From Metallyticus violacea (taxonomy: Eukaryota; Arthropoda; Insecta; Mantodea; Metallyticidae): a stretch of DNA of 64,000 bases. The stretch is from positions 434,001 through 498,000 of the forward strand of contig JAUJEO010000021.1 in assembly GCA_030762175.1 (NCBI GenBank). The letters run 5' to 3'. The position numbers and the translations under genes are program-made. The notes below the pieces were generated by a model. That model was not told where the DNA came from. It saw only the letters and a program-made list of their open reading frames with translations, and made no database searches. Position 1 is the stretch's first letter. Each line of letters begins with the position of its first letter. Of this stretch, positions 50,266 through 61,279 are shown piece after piece.

Positions 50266-51816
50266 TACTAGTTTGATAGCCTCAGTAAAGCATATTATGC
50301 ACAAAGAATCTCGAAAAGAAAAAAATTTTTTTCGAAGTTTGGAAACTTCGTTAGAATCACTTTTTTTCCGTTCTTATTTGAGATAACTGGTTCTCCTTCA
50401 TTATACTAGTTTGATAGCCTCAGTAAAGCATATTATGCACAAAGAATCTCGAAAAGCAAAAAGTTTTTTTTCGAAGTTGCGAAACTTCGTTTGAATCACT
50501 TTTTTTCCGTTCTAATTTGAGATAACTGGTACTCTTTCATTATACTAATTTGATAGCCTCAGTAAAGCATATTATGTGCAAAGAATCTCGAAAAGAAAAA
50601 AAATTTTTTTCGAAGTTTGGAAACTTCGTTAGAAACACTTTTTTTCCGTTCTTATTTTAGATAACTGGTTCTCTTTCATTATACTAATTCGATAGCCTCA
50701 GTAAAGCATATTATGCGCAAAGAATCTCGAAAAGAAAAAAAAATTTTTCGAAGTTTGGAAACTTCGTTAGAATCACTTTTTTTCCGTTCTTATTTGAGAT
50801 AACTGGTTCTCTTTCATTATACTAGTTTGATAGCCTCAGAAAAGCATATTATGCGCAAAGAATCTCGAAAAGAAAAAATTTTTTTTTCGAAGTTTGGAAA
50901 CTTCGTTAGTATCACTTTTTTTCCGTTCTTATTTGAGATTACTGGTTCTCTTTAATTATAGTAGTTTGATAGCCTCAGAAAAGCATATTATGCACAAAGA
51001 ATCTCGAAAAGAAAAAAAATTTTTTTCGAAGTTAGGAAACTTCGTTAGAATCACTTTTTTTCCGTTCTTATTTGAGATAACTGGTTCTCTTTCATTATAC
51101 TAGTTTGATAGCCTCAGCAAAGCATATTATTCACAAAGAATCTCGAAAAGAAAAAAATTTTTTTTCGAAGTTTGGAAACGTCGTTTGAATCACTTTTATT
51201 CCGTTCTTATTTGAGATAACTGGTTCTCTTTCACTATACTAGTTTGATAGCCTCAGTAAAGCATATTATGCACAAAGAATCTCGAAAAGAAAAAAGTTTT
51301 TTTTCGAAGTTTCGAAACTTCGTTTGACTCACTTTTTTTCCGTTCTAATTTGACATAACTGGTTCTCTTTCATTATACTAATTTGATAGCCTCAGTAAAG
51401 CATATTATGTGCAAAGAATCTCGAAAAGAAAAAATTTTTTTTTCGAAGTTTGGAAACTTCGTTAGAATCACTTTTTTTCCGTTCTTATTTTAGGTAACTG
51501 GTTCTCTTTCATTATACTAATTTGATAGCCTCAGTAAAGCATATTATGCGCAAAGAATCTTGAAAAGAAAAAAAAATTTTTTCGAAGTTTGGAAACGTCG
51601 TTAGAATCACTTTTTTTCCGTTCTTATTTGAGATAACTGGTTCTCTTTCATTATACTAGTTTGATAGCCTCAGAAATGCATATTATGCGCAAAGAATCTC
51701 GAAAAGAAAAAAGTTTTTTTTCGAAGTTTGGAAACTTCGTTTGAATAACTTTTTTTCCGTTCTTATTTGAGATAACTGGTTCTCTTTCATTATACTAGTT
51801 TGATAGCCTCAGAAAA

Positions 51817-51827
51817 GCATATTATGC
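51817..51827. other. Monomer dyad 1: GCATATTATGC
   Basis: An 11-bp odd-centred palindrome with arms GCATA and TATGC. It is present in most monomers. The base pair just downstream is the most informative subtype marker: GCGCAAAG, GCACAAAG and GTGCAAAG are the main forms, with rarer GCTCAAAG, GCTTAAAG and GCGAAAAG. Some subtypes break the dyad, for example CATATCATGC or CATATTACGC. It could be a protein-binding half of the monomer, but no known factor is recognised. Confidence 0.7.
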
Positions 51828-51837
51828 GCAAAGAATC

Positions 51838-51863
51838 TCGAAAAGAAAAAAAATTTTTTTCGA
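51838..51863. other. Monomer A/T block with TCGA-flanked imperfect palindrome
   Basis: An A8T7 block is bracketed by TCGAAAA on the left and TTTTCGA on the right, giving a 26-bp imperfect palindrome centred on the A-to-T switch. A-tract/T-tract DNA is known to be stiff, to have a narrow minor groove, to disfavour nucleosome cores and to attract AT-hook proteins. Across the array the A/T boundary moves (A8T7, A9T6, A7T8, A10T5) or is interrupted by G, CA or TG, while the block stays at about 14-16 bp. Several rearrangement junctions fall here. Confidence 0.75.
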
Positions 51864-51878
51864 AGTTTGGAAACTTCG
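51861..51878. other. Monomer dyad 2: CGAAGTTT-GG-AAACTTCG inverted repeat
   Basis: Two perfect 8-bp arms separated by GG form an 18-bp inverted repeat that overlaps the right TCGA of the A/T-block palindrome. It is retained in many subtypes. Recurrent variants include a T-to-A change in the left arm (GTTAGG), a C-to-T or G-to-A change in the terminal CG, GTCG in the right arm, and a GG-to-CG change that makes the palindrome perfect. It is a candidate site for a dimeric DNA-binding protein or for cruciform extrusion; this is inference. It shares TTGGAAAC with the mammalian CENP-B box but lacks that box's required core. Confidence 0.75.
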
Positions 51879-52569
51879 TTAGAATCACTTTTTTTCCGTT
51901 CTTATTTGAGATAACTGGTTCTCTTTCATTATACTAGTTTGATAGCTTCAGAAAAGCATATTATGTGCCAAGAATTTCGAAAAGAAAAAAAATTTTTTTC
52001 GAAGTTTGGAAACTTCGTTAGAATCACTTTTTTTCCGTTCTTATTTGAAATAACTGGTTCTCTTTCATGATACTAGTTTGATAGCCTCAGAAAATCATAT
52101 TATGCGCAAAGAATCTCGAAAAGAAAAAATTTTTTTTCGATGTTTGGAAACTTTGTTAGAATCACTTTTTTTCCGTTCTTATTTGAGATAACTGGTTCTC
52201 TTTCATTATACTAGTTTGATAGCCTCAGAAAAGCATATTATGCACAAAGAATCTCGAAAAGAAAAAAATTTTTTTTCGAAGTTTGGAAACTTCTTTAGAA
52301 TCACTTTTTTTCCGTTTTTATTTGCGATAACTGGTTCTCTTTCATTATACTAGTTTGATAGCCTCAGAAAACCATATTATGCGCAAAGAATCTCGAAAAG
52401 AAAAAAAATTTTTTTGGAAGTTTGGAAACTTCTTTAGAATCACTATTTTTCCGTTCTTATTTGAGATTACTGGTTCTCTTTCATTATACTAATTAGATAG
52501 CCTCAGAAAAGCATATTACGCGCAAAGAATCTCGAAAATAAAAAAATTTTTTTAGAACTTTGGAAACTT

Positions 52570-55500
52570 CGTTAGAATCACCTTTTTTCCGTTCTTATTT
52601 GAGATAACTGGTTCTCTTTCATTATAGTAGTTTGATAGCCTCAGAAAAGCATATTATGCACAAAGAATCTCGAAAAGAAAAAAAATTTTTTTCGAAGTTA
52701 GGAAACTTCGTTAGAATCACTTTTTTTTCCGTTCTTATTTGAGATAACTGGTTCTCTTTCATTATACTAGTTTGATAGCCTCAGTAATGCATATTATGCA
52801 CAAAATATCTCGAAAAGAAAAAAAATGTTTTTCGAAGTTTGGAAACTTCATTAGAATCACTTTTTTTCCGTTCTTATTTGAAATAACTGGTTCTCTTTCA
52901 TTATACTAGTTTGATAGCCTCAGTAAAGCATATTATGCGCAAGGAATCTGGAAAAGAAAAAAAATTTTTTTCGAAGTTTGGAAACTTCGTTAGAATCACT
53001 TTTTTTCCGTTCTTATTTGAGATAACTGGTTCTCTTTCATTATACTAGTTTGATAGCCTCAGAAAAGCATATTATGCGCAAAGAATCTCGAAAAGAAAAA
53101 AGTTTTTTTTCGAAGTTTGGAAACTTCGTTTGAATAACTTTTTTTCCGTTCTTATTTGAGATAACTGGTTCTCTTTCATTATACTAGTTTGATAGCCTCA
53201 GAAAAGCATATTATGCACAAAGAATCTCGAAAAGAAAAAAAAATTTTTTCGAAGTTAGGAAACTTCGTTAGAATCACTTTTTTTCCGCTCTTATTTGAGA
53301 TAACTGATTCTCTTTCATTATACTAGTTTGTTAGCCTCAGCAAAGCATATTATGCACAAAGAATCTCGAAAAGAAAAAAATTTTTTTACGAAGTTTGGAA
53401 ACTTCGTTTGAATCACTTTTTTTCCGTTCTTATTTGAGATAACTGGTTCTCTTTCATTATACTAGTTTGATAGCCTCAGTAAAGCATATCATGCACAAAG
53501 AATCTCGAAAAGAAAAAAAAATTTTTTCGAAGTTTGGAAACTTCATTAGAATCACTTTTTTTTCCGTTCTTATTTGAGATAACTGGTTCTCTTTCATTAT
53601 ACTAGTTTGATAACCTCAGTAAAGCATATTATGCGCAAAGAATCTGGAAAAGAAAAAAAAATTTTTTCGAAGTTTGGAAACTTCGTTTGAATAACTTTTT
53701 TTCCGTTCTTATTTGAGATAACTGGTTCTCTTTCATTATAATAGTTTGATAGCCTCAGAAAACCATATTATGCGCAAAGAATCTCGAAAAGAAAAAAATT
53801 TTTTTTCGAAGTTAGGAAACTTCTTTAGAATCACTTTTTTTCCGTTCTTATTTGAGATAACTGGTTCTCTTTCATTATACTAATTAGGTAGCCTCAGAAA
53901 AGCATATTACGCGCAAAGAATCTCGAAAATAAAAAAATTTTTTTCGAACTTTGGAAACTTTGTTAGAATCACTTTTTTTCCGTTCTTATTTGAGATAACT
54001 GGTTCTCTTTCATTATACTAGTTTGATAGCCTCAGAAAACCATATTATGCGCAAAGAATCTCGAAAAGAAAAAAAATTTTTTTCGAAGTTTGGAAACGTC
54101 GTTTGAATCACTTTTTTCCGTTCTTATTTGAGATAACTGGTTATCTTTCATTATAGTAGTTTGATAGCCTCAGAAAAGCATATTATGCTCAAAGAATCTC
54201 GAAATGAAAAAAATTTTTTTTCGAAGTTTGGAAACTTCCTTAGAATCACTTTTTTTCCATTCTTATTTGAGATAACTGGTTCTCTTTCCTTATACTAGTT
54301 TGATAGCCTCAGAAAAGCATATTATGAACAAAGAATCTCGAAAAGAAAAAAATTTTTCTTCGAAGTTTGGAAACTTCGTTTGAATCACTTTTTTCCGTTC
54401 TTATTTGAGATTACTGGTTCTCTTTCATTATACTAGTTTGATAGCCTCAGTAAAGCATATTATGCGCAAAGAATCTGGAAAAGAAAAAAAATTTTTTTCG
54501 ATGTTTGGAAACTTCGTTAGAATCACTTTTTTTCCGTTCTTATTTGAGATAACTGGTTCTCTTTCATTATACTAGTTTGATAGCCTCAGAAAAGCATATT
54601 ATGCACAAAGAATCTCGAAAAGAAAAAAATTTTTTTTCGAAGTTTGGAAACTTCGTTTGAATCACTTTTTTTCCGTTCTTATTTGAGATAACTGGTTCTC
54701 TTTCATTGTACTAGTTTGATAGCCTCAGTAAAGCATATTATGCACAAAATATCCCGAAAAGAAAAAAAATGTTTTTCGAAGTTTGGAAACTTCATTAGAA
54801 TCACTTTTTTTCCGTTCTTATTTGAGATAACTGGTTCTCTTTCATTATACTAGTTTGATAGCCTCAGTAAAGCATATTATGCGCAAAGAATCTGGAAAAG
54901 AAAAAAAAATTTTTTCGAAGTTTGGAAACTTCGTTAGAATCACTTTTTTCCGTTCTTATTTGAGATAACTGGTTCTCTTTCATTATACTAGTTTTATAGC
55001 CTCAGAAAAGCATATTATGCGCAAAGAATCTCGAAAAGAAAAAAGTTTTTTTTCGAAGTTTGGAAACTTCGTTTGAATCACTTTTTTTCCGCTCTTATTT
55101 GAGATAACTGTTTCTCTTTCATTATACTAGTTTGATAGCCTCAGCAAAGCATATTATGCACAAAGAATCTCGAAAAGAAAAAAATTTTTTTTCGAAGTTA
55201 GGAAACTTCGTTAGAATCACTTTTTTTCCGTTCTTATTTGAGATAACTGGTTCTCTTTCATTATACTAGTTTGATAGCCTCAGCAAAGCATATTATGCAC
55301 AAAGAATCTCGAAAAGAAAAAAATTTTTTTCGAAGTTTGGAAACTTCGTTTGAATCACTTTTTTTCCGTTCTTATTTGAGATAACTGGTTCTCCTTCATT
55401 ATACTAGTTTGATAGCCTCAGTAAAGCATATTATGCACAAAGAATCTCGAAAAGAGAAAAGTTTTTTTTCGAAGTTGCGAAACTTCGTTTGAATCCCTTT

Positions 55501-57390
55501 TTTTCCGTTCTAATTTGAGATAACTGGTACTCTTTCATTATACTAATTTGATAGCCTCAGTAAAGCATATTATGTGCAAAGAATCTCGAAAAGAAAAAAA
55601 ATTTTTTTCGAAGTTTGGAAACTTCGTTAGAGTCACTTTTTTTCCGTTCTTATTTTAGATAACTGGTTCTCTTTCATTATACTAATTTGATAGCCTCAGT
55701 AAAGCATATTATGCGCAAAGAATCTCGAAAAGAAAAAAAAATTTTTCGAAGTTTGGAAACGTCGTTAGAATCACTTTTTTTCCGTTCTTATTTGAGATAA
55801 CTGGTTCTCTTTCATTATACTAGTTTGATAGCCTCAGAAAGGCATATTATGCGCAAAGAATCTCGAAAAGAAAAAAGTTTTATTTCGAAGTTTGGAAACT
55901 TCGTTTGAATAACTTTTTTTCCGTTCTTATTTGAGATAACTGGTTCTCTTTCATTATACTAGTTTGATAGCCTCAGAAAAGCATATTATGCGCAAAGAAT
56001 CTCGAAAAGAAAAAATTTTTTTTTCGAAGTTTGGAAACTTCGTTAGAATCACTTTTTTTCCGTTCTTATTTGAGATTACTGGTTCTCTTTAATTATAGTA
56101 GTTTGATAGCCTCAGAAAAGCATATTATGCTTAAAGAATCTCGAAAAGAAAAAAAAATTTTTTCGAAGTTAGGAAACTTCGTTAGAATCACTTTTTTTCC
56201 GTTCTTATTTGAGATAACTGGTTCTCTTTCATTATACTAGTTTGATAGCTTCAGAAAACCATATTATGCGCAAAGAATCTCGAAAAGAAAAAAAAATTTT
56301 TTCGAAGTTTGGAAACGTCGTTTGAATCACTTTTTTCCGTTCTTATTTGAGATAACTGGTTATCTTTCATTATAGTAGATTGATAGCCTCAGAAAAGCAT
56401 ATTATGCTCAAAGAATCTCGAAATGAAAAAAATTTTTTTTCGAAGTTTGGAAACTTCCTTAGAATCACTTTTTTTCCATTCTTATTTGAGATAACTGGTT
56501 CTCTTTCCTTATACTAGTTTGATAGCCTCAGAAAAGCATATTATGCGCAAAGAATCTCGAAAAGAAAAAAATTTTTCTTCGAAGTTTGGAAACTTCGTTT
56601 GAATCACTTTTTTCCGTTCTTATTTGAGATAACTGGTTCTCTTTCATTATACTAGTTTGATAGCCTCAGTAAAGCATATTATGCGCAAAGAATCTGGAAA
56701 AGAAAAAAAAATTTTTTCGAAGTGTGGAAACTTCGTTAGAATCACTTTTTTTCCGTTCTTATTTGAGATAACTGGTTCTCTTTCATTATACTAGTTTGAT
56801 AGCCTCAGAAAAGCATATTACGCGCAAAGAATCTCGAAAATAAAAAAATTTTTTTAGAACTTTGGAAACTTCTTTAGAATCACTTTTTTTCCGTTCTTAT
56901 TTGAGATAACTGGTTCTCTTTCATTATACTAATTAGATAGCCTCAGAAAAGCATATTACGCGCAAAGAATCTCGAAAAGAAAAAAGTTTTTTTTCGAAGT
57001 TTGGAAACTTCGTTTGAATCACTTTTTTTCCGCTCTTATTTGAGATAACTGTTTCTCTTTCATTATACTAGTTTGATAGCCTCAGCAAATCATATTATGC
57101 ATAAAGAATCTGGAAAAGAAAAAAATTTTTTTTCGAAGTTAGGAAACTTCGTTAGAATCACTTTTTTTCCGTTCTTATTTGAGATAACTGGTTCTCTTTC
57201 ATTATACTAGTTTGATAGCCTCAGCAAAGCATATTATGCACAAAGAATCTCGAAAAGAAAAAAATTTTTTTCGAAGTTTGGAAACTTCGTTAGAATCACT
57301 TTTTTTCCGTTCTTATTTGAGATAACTGGTTCTCCTTCATTATACTAGTTTGATAGCCTCAGTAAAGCATATTATGCACAAAGAATCTCG
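52570..57390. repeat. 4.8-kb segment, copy 2
   Basis: It is near-identical to 42860-47680. On its left an AGAACTTTGG monomer is fused to the CACCTTTTTTCCG end, unlike copy 1, so the left breakpoint lies in about 52550-52580. On its right, at about 57390, the sequence switches inside the A/T block (GAAAAGG then an A5T8-type run) to material matching 50870 onward. Both ends are therefore visible exchange junctions. Confidence 0.8.
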
Positions 57391-58740
57391 AAAAGGAAAA
57401 ATTTTTTTTCGAAGTTTGGAAACTTCGTTAGAATCACTTTTTTTCCGTTCTTATTTGAGATTACTGGTTCTCTTTAATTATAGTAGTTTGATAGCCTCAG
57501 AAAAGCATATTATGCACAAAGAATCTCGAAAAGAAAAAAAATTTTTTTCGAAGTTAGGAAACTTCGTTAGAATCACTTTTTTTCCGTTCTTATTTGAGAT
57601 AACTGGTTCTCTTTCATTATACTAGTTTGATAGCCTCAGCAAAGCATATTATTCACAAAGAATCTCGAAAAGAAAAAAATTTTTTTTCGAAGTTTGGAAA
57701 CGTCGTTTGAATCACTTTTATTCCGTTCTTATTTGAGATAACTGGTTCTCTTTCACTATACTAGTTTGATAGCCTCAGTAAAGCATATTATGCACAAAGA
57801 ATCTCGAAAAGAAAAAAGTTTTTTTTCGAAGTTTCGAAACTTTGTTTGACTCACTTTTTTTCCGTTCTAATTTGACATAACTGGTTCTCTTTCATTATAC
57901 TAATTTGATAGCCTCAGTAAAGCATATTATGTGCAAAGAATCTCGAAAAGAAAAAATTTTTTTTTCGAAGTTTGGAAACTTCGTTAGAATCACTTTTTTT
58001 CCGTTCTTATTTTAGGTAACTGGTTCTCTTTCATTATACTAATTTGATAGCCTCAGTAAAGCATATTATGCGCAAAGAATCTTGAAAAGAAAAAAAAATT
58101 TTTTCGAAGTTTGGAAACGTCGTTAGAATCACTTTTTTTCCGTTCTTATTTGAGATAACTGGTTCTCTTTCATTATACTAGTTTGATAGCCTCAGAAATG
58201 CATATTATGCGCAAAGAATCTCGAAAAGAAAAAAGTTTTTTTTCGAAGTTTGGAAACTTCGTTTGAATAACTTTTTTTCCGTTCTTATTTGAGATAACTG
58301 GTTCTCTTTCATTATACTAGTTTGATAGCCTCAGAAAAGCATATTATGCGCAAAGAATCTCGAAAAGAAAAAAATTTTTTTTCGAAGTTTGGAAACTTCG
58401 TTAGAATCACTTTTTTTCCGTTCTTATTAGAGATAACTGGTTCTCTTTCATTATACTAGTTTGATAGCTTCAGAAAAGCATATTATGTGCCAAGAATTTC
58501 GAAAAGAAAAAAAATTTTTTTCGAAGTTTGGAAACTTCGTTAGAATCACTTTTTTTCCGTTCTTATTTGAAATAACTGGTTCTCTTTCATGATACTAGTT
58601 TGATAGCCTCAGAAAATCATATTATGCGCAAAGAATCTCGAAAAGAAAAAATTTTTTTTCGATGTTTGGAAACTTTGTTAGAATCACTTTTTTTCCGTTC
58701 TTATTTGAGATAACTGGTTCTCTTTCATTATACTAGTTTG
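57390..58740. repeat. 1.35-kb segment matching 50868-52230 (offset 6522 bp)
   Basis: The rare TATTATTCAC monomer (51131 and 57653), the near-perfect palindrome monomer (51305 and 57827), GACATAAC, GAAATGC and the unusual GTGCCAAGAATTTCG (near 51966 and 58488) all recur in the same order at an offset of 6522 bp. The segment ends near 58740, where an ATTACGCGC monomer follows instead of the GCACAAAG monomer at 52240. Confidence 0.8.
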
Positions 58741-58859
58741 ATAGCCTCAGAAAAGCATATTACGCGCAAAGAATCTCGAAAATAAAAAAATTTTTTTAGA
58801 ACTTTGGAAACTTCGTTAGAATCACTTTTTTTCCGTTCTTATTTGAGATAACTGGTTCT

Positions 58860-59420
58860 CTTTCATTATACTAGTTTGATAACCTCAGAAAAGCATATTA
58901 TGCGAAAAGAATCTCGAAAAGAAAAAAGTTTTTTTTCGAAGTTTGGAAACTTCGTTTGAATATCTTTTTTTCCGTTCTTATTTGAGATAACTGGTTCTCT
59001 TTTATTATACTAGTTTGATAGCCTCAGTAAAGCATATTATGCACAAAGAATCTCGAAAAGAAAAAACATTTTTTTCGAAGTATGGAAACTTCGTTAGAAT
59101 CACTTTTTTCCCGTTCTTATTTGAGATAACTGATTCTCTTTCATTATACTAGTTTGATAGCCTCAGTAAAGCATATTATGCACAAAATATCTCGAAAAGA
59201 AAAAAAATGTTTTTCGAAGTTTGGAAACTTCATTAGAATCACTTTTTTTCCGTTCTTATTTGAGATAACTGGTTCTCTTTCATTATACTAGTTTGATAGC
59301 CTCAGTAAAGCATATTATGCGCAAGGAGTCTGGAAAAGAAAAAAAAATTTTTTCGAAGTTTGGAAACTTCGTTAGAATCACTTTTTTTCCGTTCTTATTT
59401 GAGATATCTGGTTCTCTTTC
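58860..59420. repeat. L-type monomer block inside R
   Basis: GATAACC with GCGAAAAG, then a GAATATC monomer, a CA-interrupted A/T block, a TG-interrupted A/T block with GCACAAAATATC, and GCAAGGAGTCTGG follow in the same order as at 6028-6520 in L2. The block is flanked by R-type monomers. It is either a retained ancestral segment or a transfer between distant parts of the array. Confidence 0.7.
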
Positions 59421-61279
59421 ATTATACTAGTTTGATAGCCTCAGAAAAGCATATTATGCGCAAAGAATCTCGAAAAGAAAAAAGTTTTATTTCGAAGTTT
59501 GGAAACTACGTTTGAATAACTTTTTTTCCGTTCTTATTTGAGATAACTGGTTCTCTTTCATTATACTAGTTTGATAGCCTCAGAAAAGCATATTATGCAC
59601 AAAGAATCTCGAAAAGAAAAAAAATTTTTTTCGAAGTTAGGAAACTTCGTTAGAATCACTTTTTTTCCGCTCTTATTTGAGATAACTGGTTCTCTTTCAT
59701 TATACTAGTTTGATAGCCTCAGCAAAGCATATTACGCACAAAGAATCTCGAAAAGAAAAAAATTTTTTTTCGAAGTTTGGAAACTTCGTTTGAATCACTT
59801 TTTTTCCGTTCTTATTTGAGATAACTGGTTCTCTTTCATTATACTAGTTTGATAGCCTCAGTAAAGCATATCATGCACAAAGAATCTCGAAAAGAAAAAA
59901 AAATTTTTTCGAAGTTTGGAAACTTCATTAGAATCACTTTTTTTCCGTTCTTATTTGAGATAACTGGTTCTCTTTCATTATACTAGTTTGATAGCCTCAG
60001 TAAAGCATATTATGCTCAAAGAATCTGGAAAAGAAAAAAAAAATTTTTCGAAGTGTGGAAACTTCGTTAGAATCACTTTTTTTCCGTTCTTATTTGAGAT
60101 AACTGGTTCTCTTTGATTATACTAGTTTGATAGCCTCAGAAAAGCACATTATGCGCAATGAATCTCGAAAAGAAAAAAGTTTTTTTTCGAAGTTTGGAAA
60201 CTTCGTTTGAATAACTTTTTTTCCGTTCTTATTTGAGATAACTGGTTCTCTTTCATTATACTAGTTTGATAGCCCCAGAAAACCATATTATGCGCAAAGA
60301 ATCTCGAAAAGAAAAAAATTTTTTTTCGAAGTTAGGAAACTTCTTTAGAATCACTTTTTTTCCGTTCTTATTTGAGAGAACTGGTTCTCTTTCATTATAC
60401 TAATTAGATAGCCTCAGAAAAGCATATTACGCGCAAAGAATCTCGAAAATAAAAAAATTTTTTTAGAACTTTGGAAACTTCGTTAGAATCACTTTTTTTC
60501 AGTTCTTATTTGAGATAACTGGTTCTCTTTCATTATACTAGTTTGATAGCCTCAGTAAAGCATATTATGCGCAAAGAATCTGGAAAAGAAAAAAAATTTT
60601 TTTCGAAGTGTGGAAACTTCGTTAGAATCACTTTTTTTCCGTTCTTATTTGAGATAACTGGTTCTCTTTCATTATACTAGTTTCATAGCCTCAGAAAAGC
60701 ATATTATGCGCAAAGAATTTCGAAAAGAAAAAAGTTTTTTTTCGAAGTTTGGAAACTTCGTTTGAATAACTTTTTTTCCGTTCTTATTTGAGATAACTGG
60801 TTCTCTTTCATTATACTAGTTTGATAGCCTCAGAAAACCATATTATGCGCAAAGAATCTCGAAAAGAAAAAAATTTTTTTCCAGTTAGGAAACTTCTTTA
60901 GAATCACTTTTTTTCCGTTCTTATTTGAGATAACTGGTTCTCTTTCATTATACTAATTAGATAGCCTCAGAAAAGCACATTACGCGCAAAGAATCTCGAA
61001 AATAAAAAAATTTTTTTCGAACTTTGGAAACTTCGTTAGAATCACTTTTTTTCCGTTCTTATTTGAGATAACTGGTTCTCTTTCATTATACTAGTTTGAT
61101 AGCCTCAGAAAACCATATTATGCGCAAAGAATCTCGAAAATAAAAAAAATTTTTTAGAACTTTGGAAACTTCGTTAGAATCACTTTTTTTCCGTTCTTAT
61201 TTGAGATAACTGGTTCTCTTTCATTATACTAGTTTGATAACCTCAGCAAAGCATATCATGCACAAAAAATCTCGAAAAG

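Larger units (their letters stand above)
51802..51940. repeat. Reference monomer matching the eye-derived consensus (139 bp)
   Basis: This copy matches the consensus I derived by eye at every position, so it is used as the numbering reference, with position 1 at the G of GATAGCCTCAG. Landmarks: dyad GCATATTATGC at 16-26; A8 at 45-52 and T7 at 53-59; inverted repeat CGAAGTTTGGAAACTTCG at 60-77; a second T7 run at 88-94, before CCGTTC; ACTAGT at 132-137. It contains 21 G and 21 C in 139 bases (30% GC) and five CpG dinucleotides. Its length is close to, but shorter than, a nucleosome core footprint. The start point is arbitrary, since a tandem repeat has no intrinsic phase. Confidence 0.9.
42271..61279. 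repeat. Expanded HOR unit R2 (~19.0 kb) with nested duplications
   Basis: The start marker recurs only at 61280, 19009 bp later. In between lie several nested duplications: about 42860-47680 matches 52570-57390 (offset 9711-9712); about 45580-50260 contains a 3051-bp offset repeat; 47.6-50.9 kb shows offsets of 2773 and 2635 bp; and about 50870-52230 matches 57390-58740 (offset 6522). The block 58860-59400 has L-type monomers. The unit reads as a 39-to-42-monomer unit that has been enlarged by repeated local exchange. Confidence 0.7.

Noticed and set aside
51861..51878. CENP-B box
   Set aside because: The monomer shares TTGGAAAC with the mammalian box but lacks the required TTCG-N4-A-N2-CGGG core, because no CGGG follows. 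A different binding protein remains possible.
51861..51896. Rho-independent terminator (inverted repeat followed by a T7 run)
   Set aside because: The T run begins 10 bp after the second arm, the stem is AT-rich and only 8 bp, and the structure occurs in hundreds of copies with no upstream gene.
1782..57625. Repeated plus-strand ORFs of 60-93 codons rich in Lys/Arg and Phe (for example at 2199, 6164, 10752, 16729, 40905, 46319, 56031)
   Set aside because: They lie entirely in satellite monomers and repeat because the DNA repeats. They start and stop at arbitrary monomer positions, and each monomer is read in a different frame since 139 is not a multiple of three. Small indels between copies change the frame. 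No known domain and no start context supports translation.
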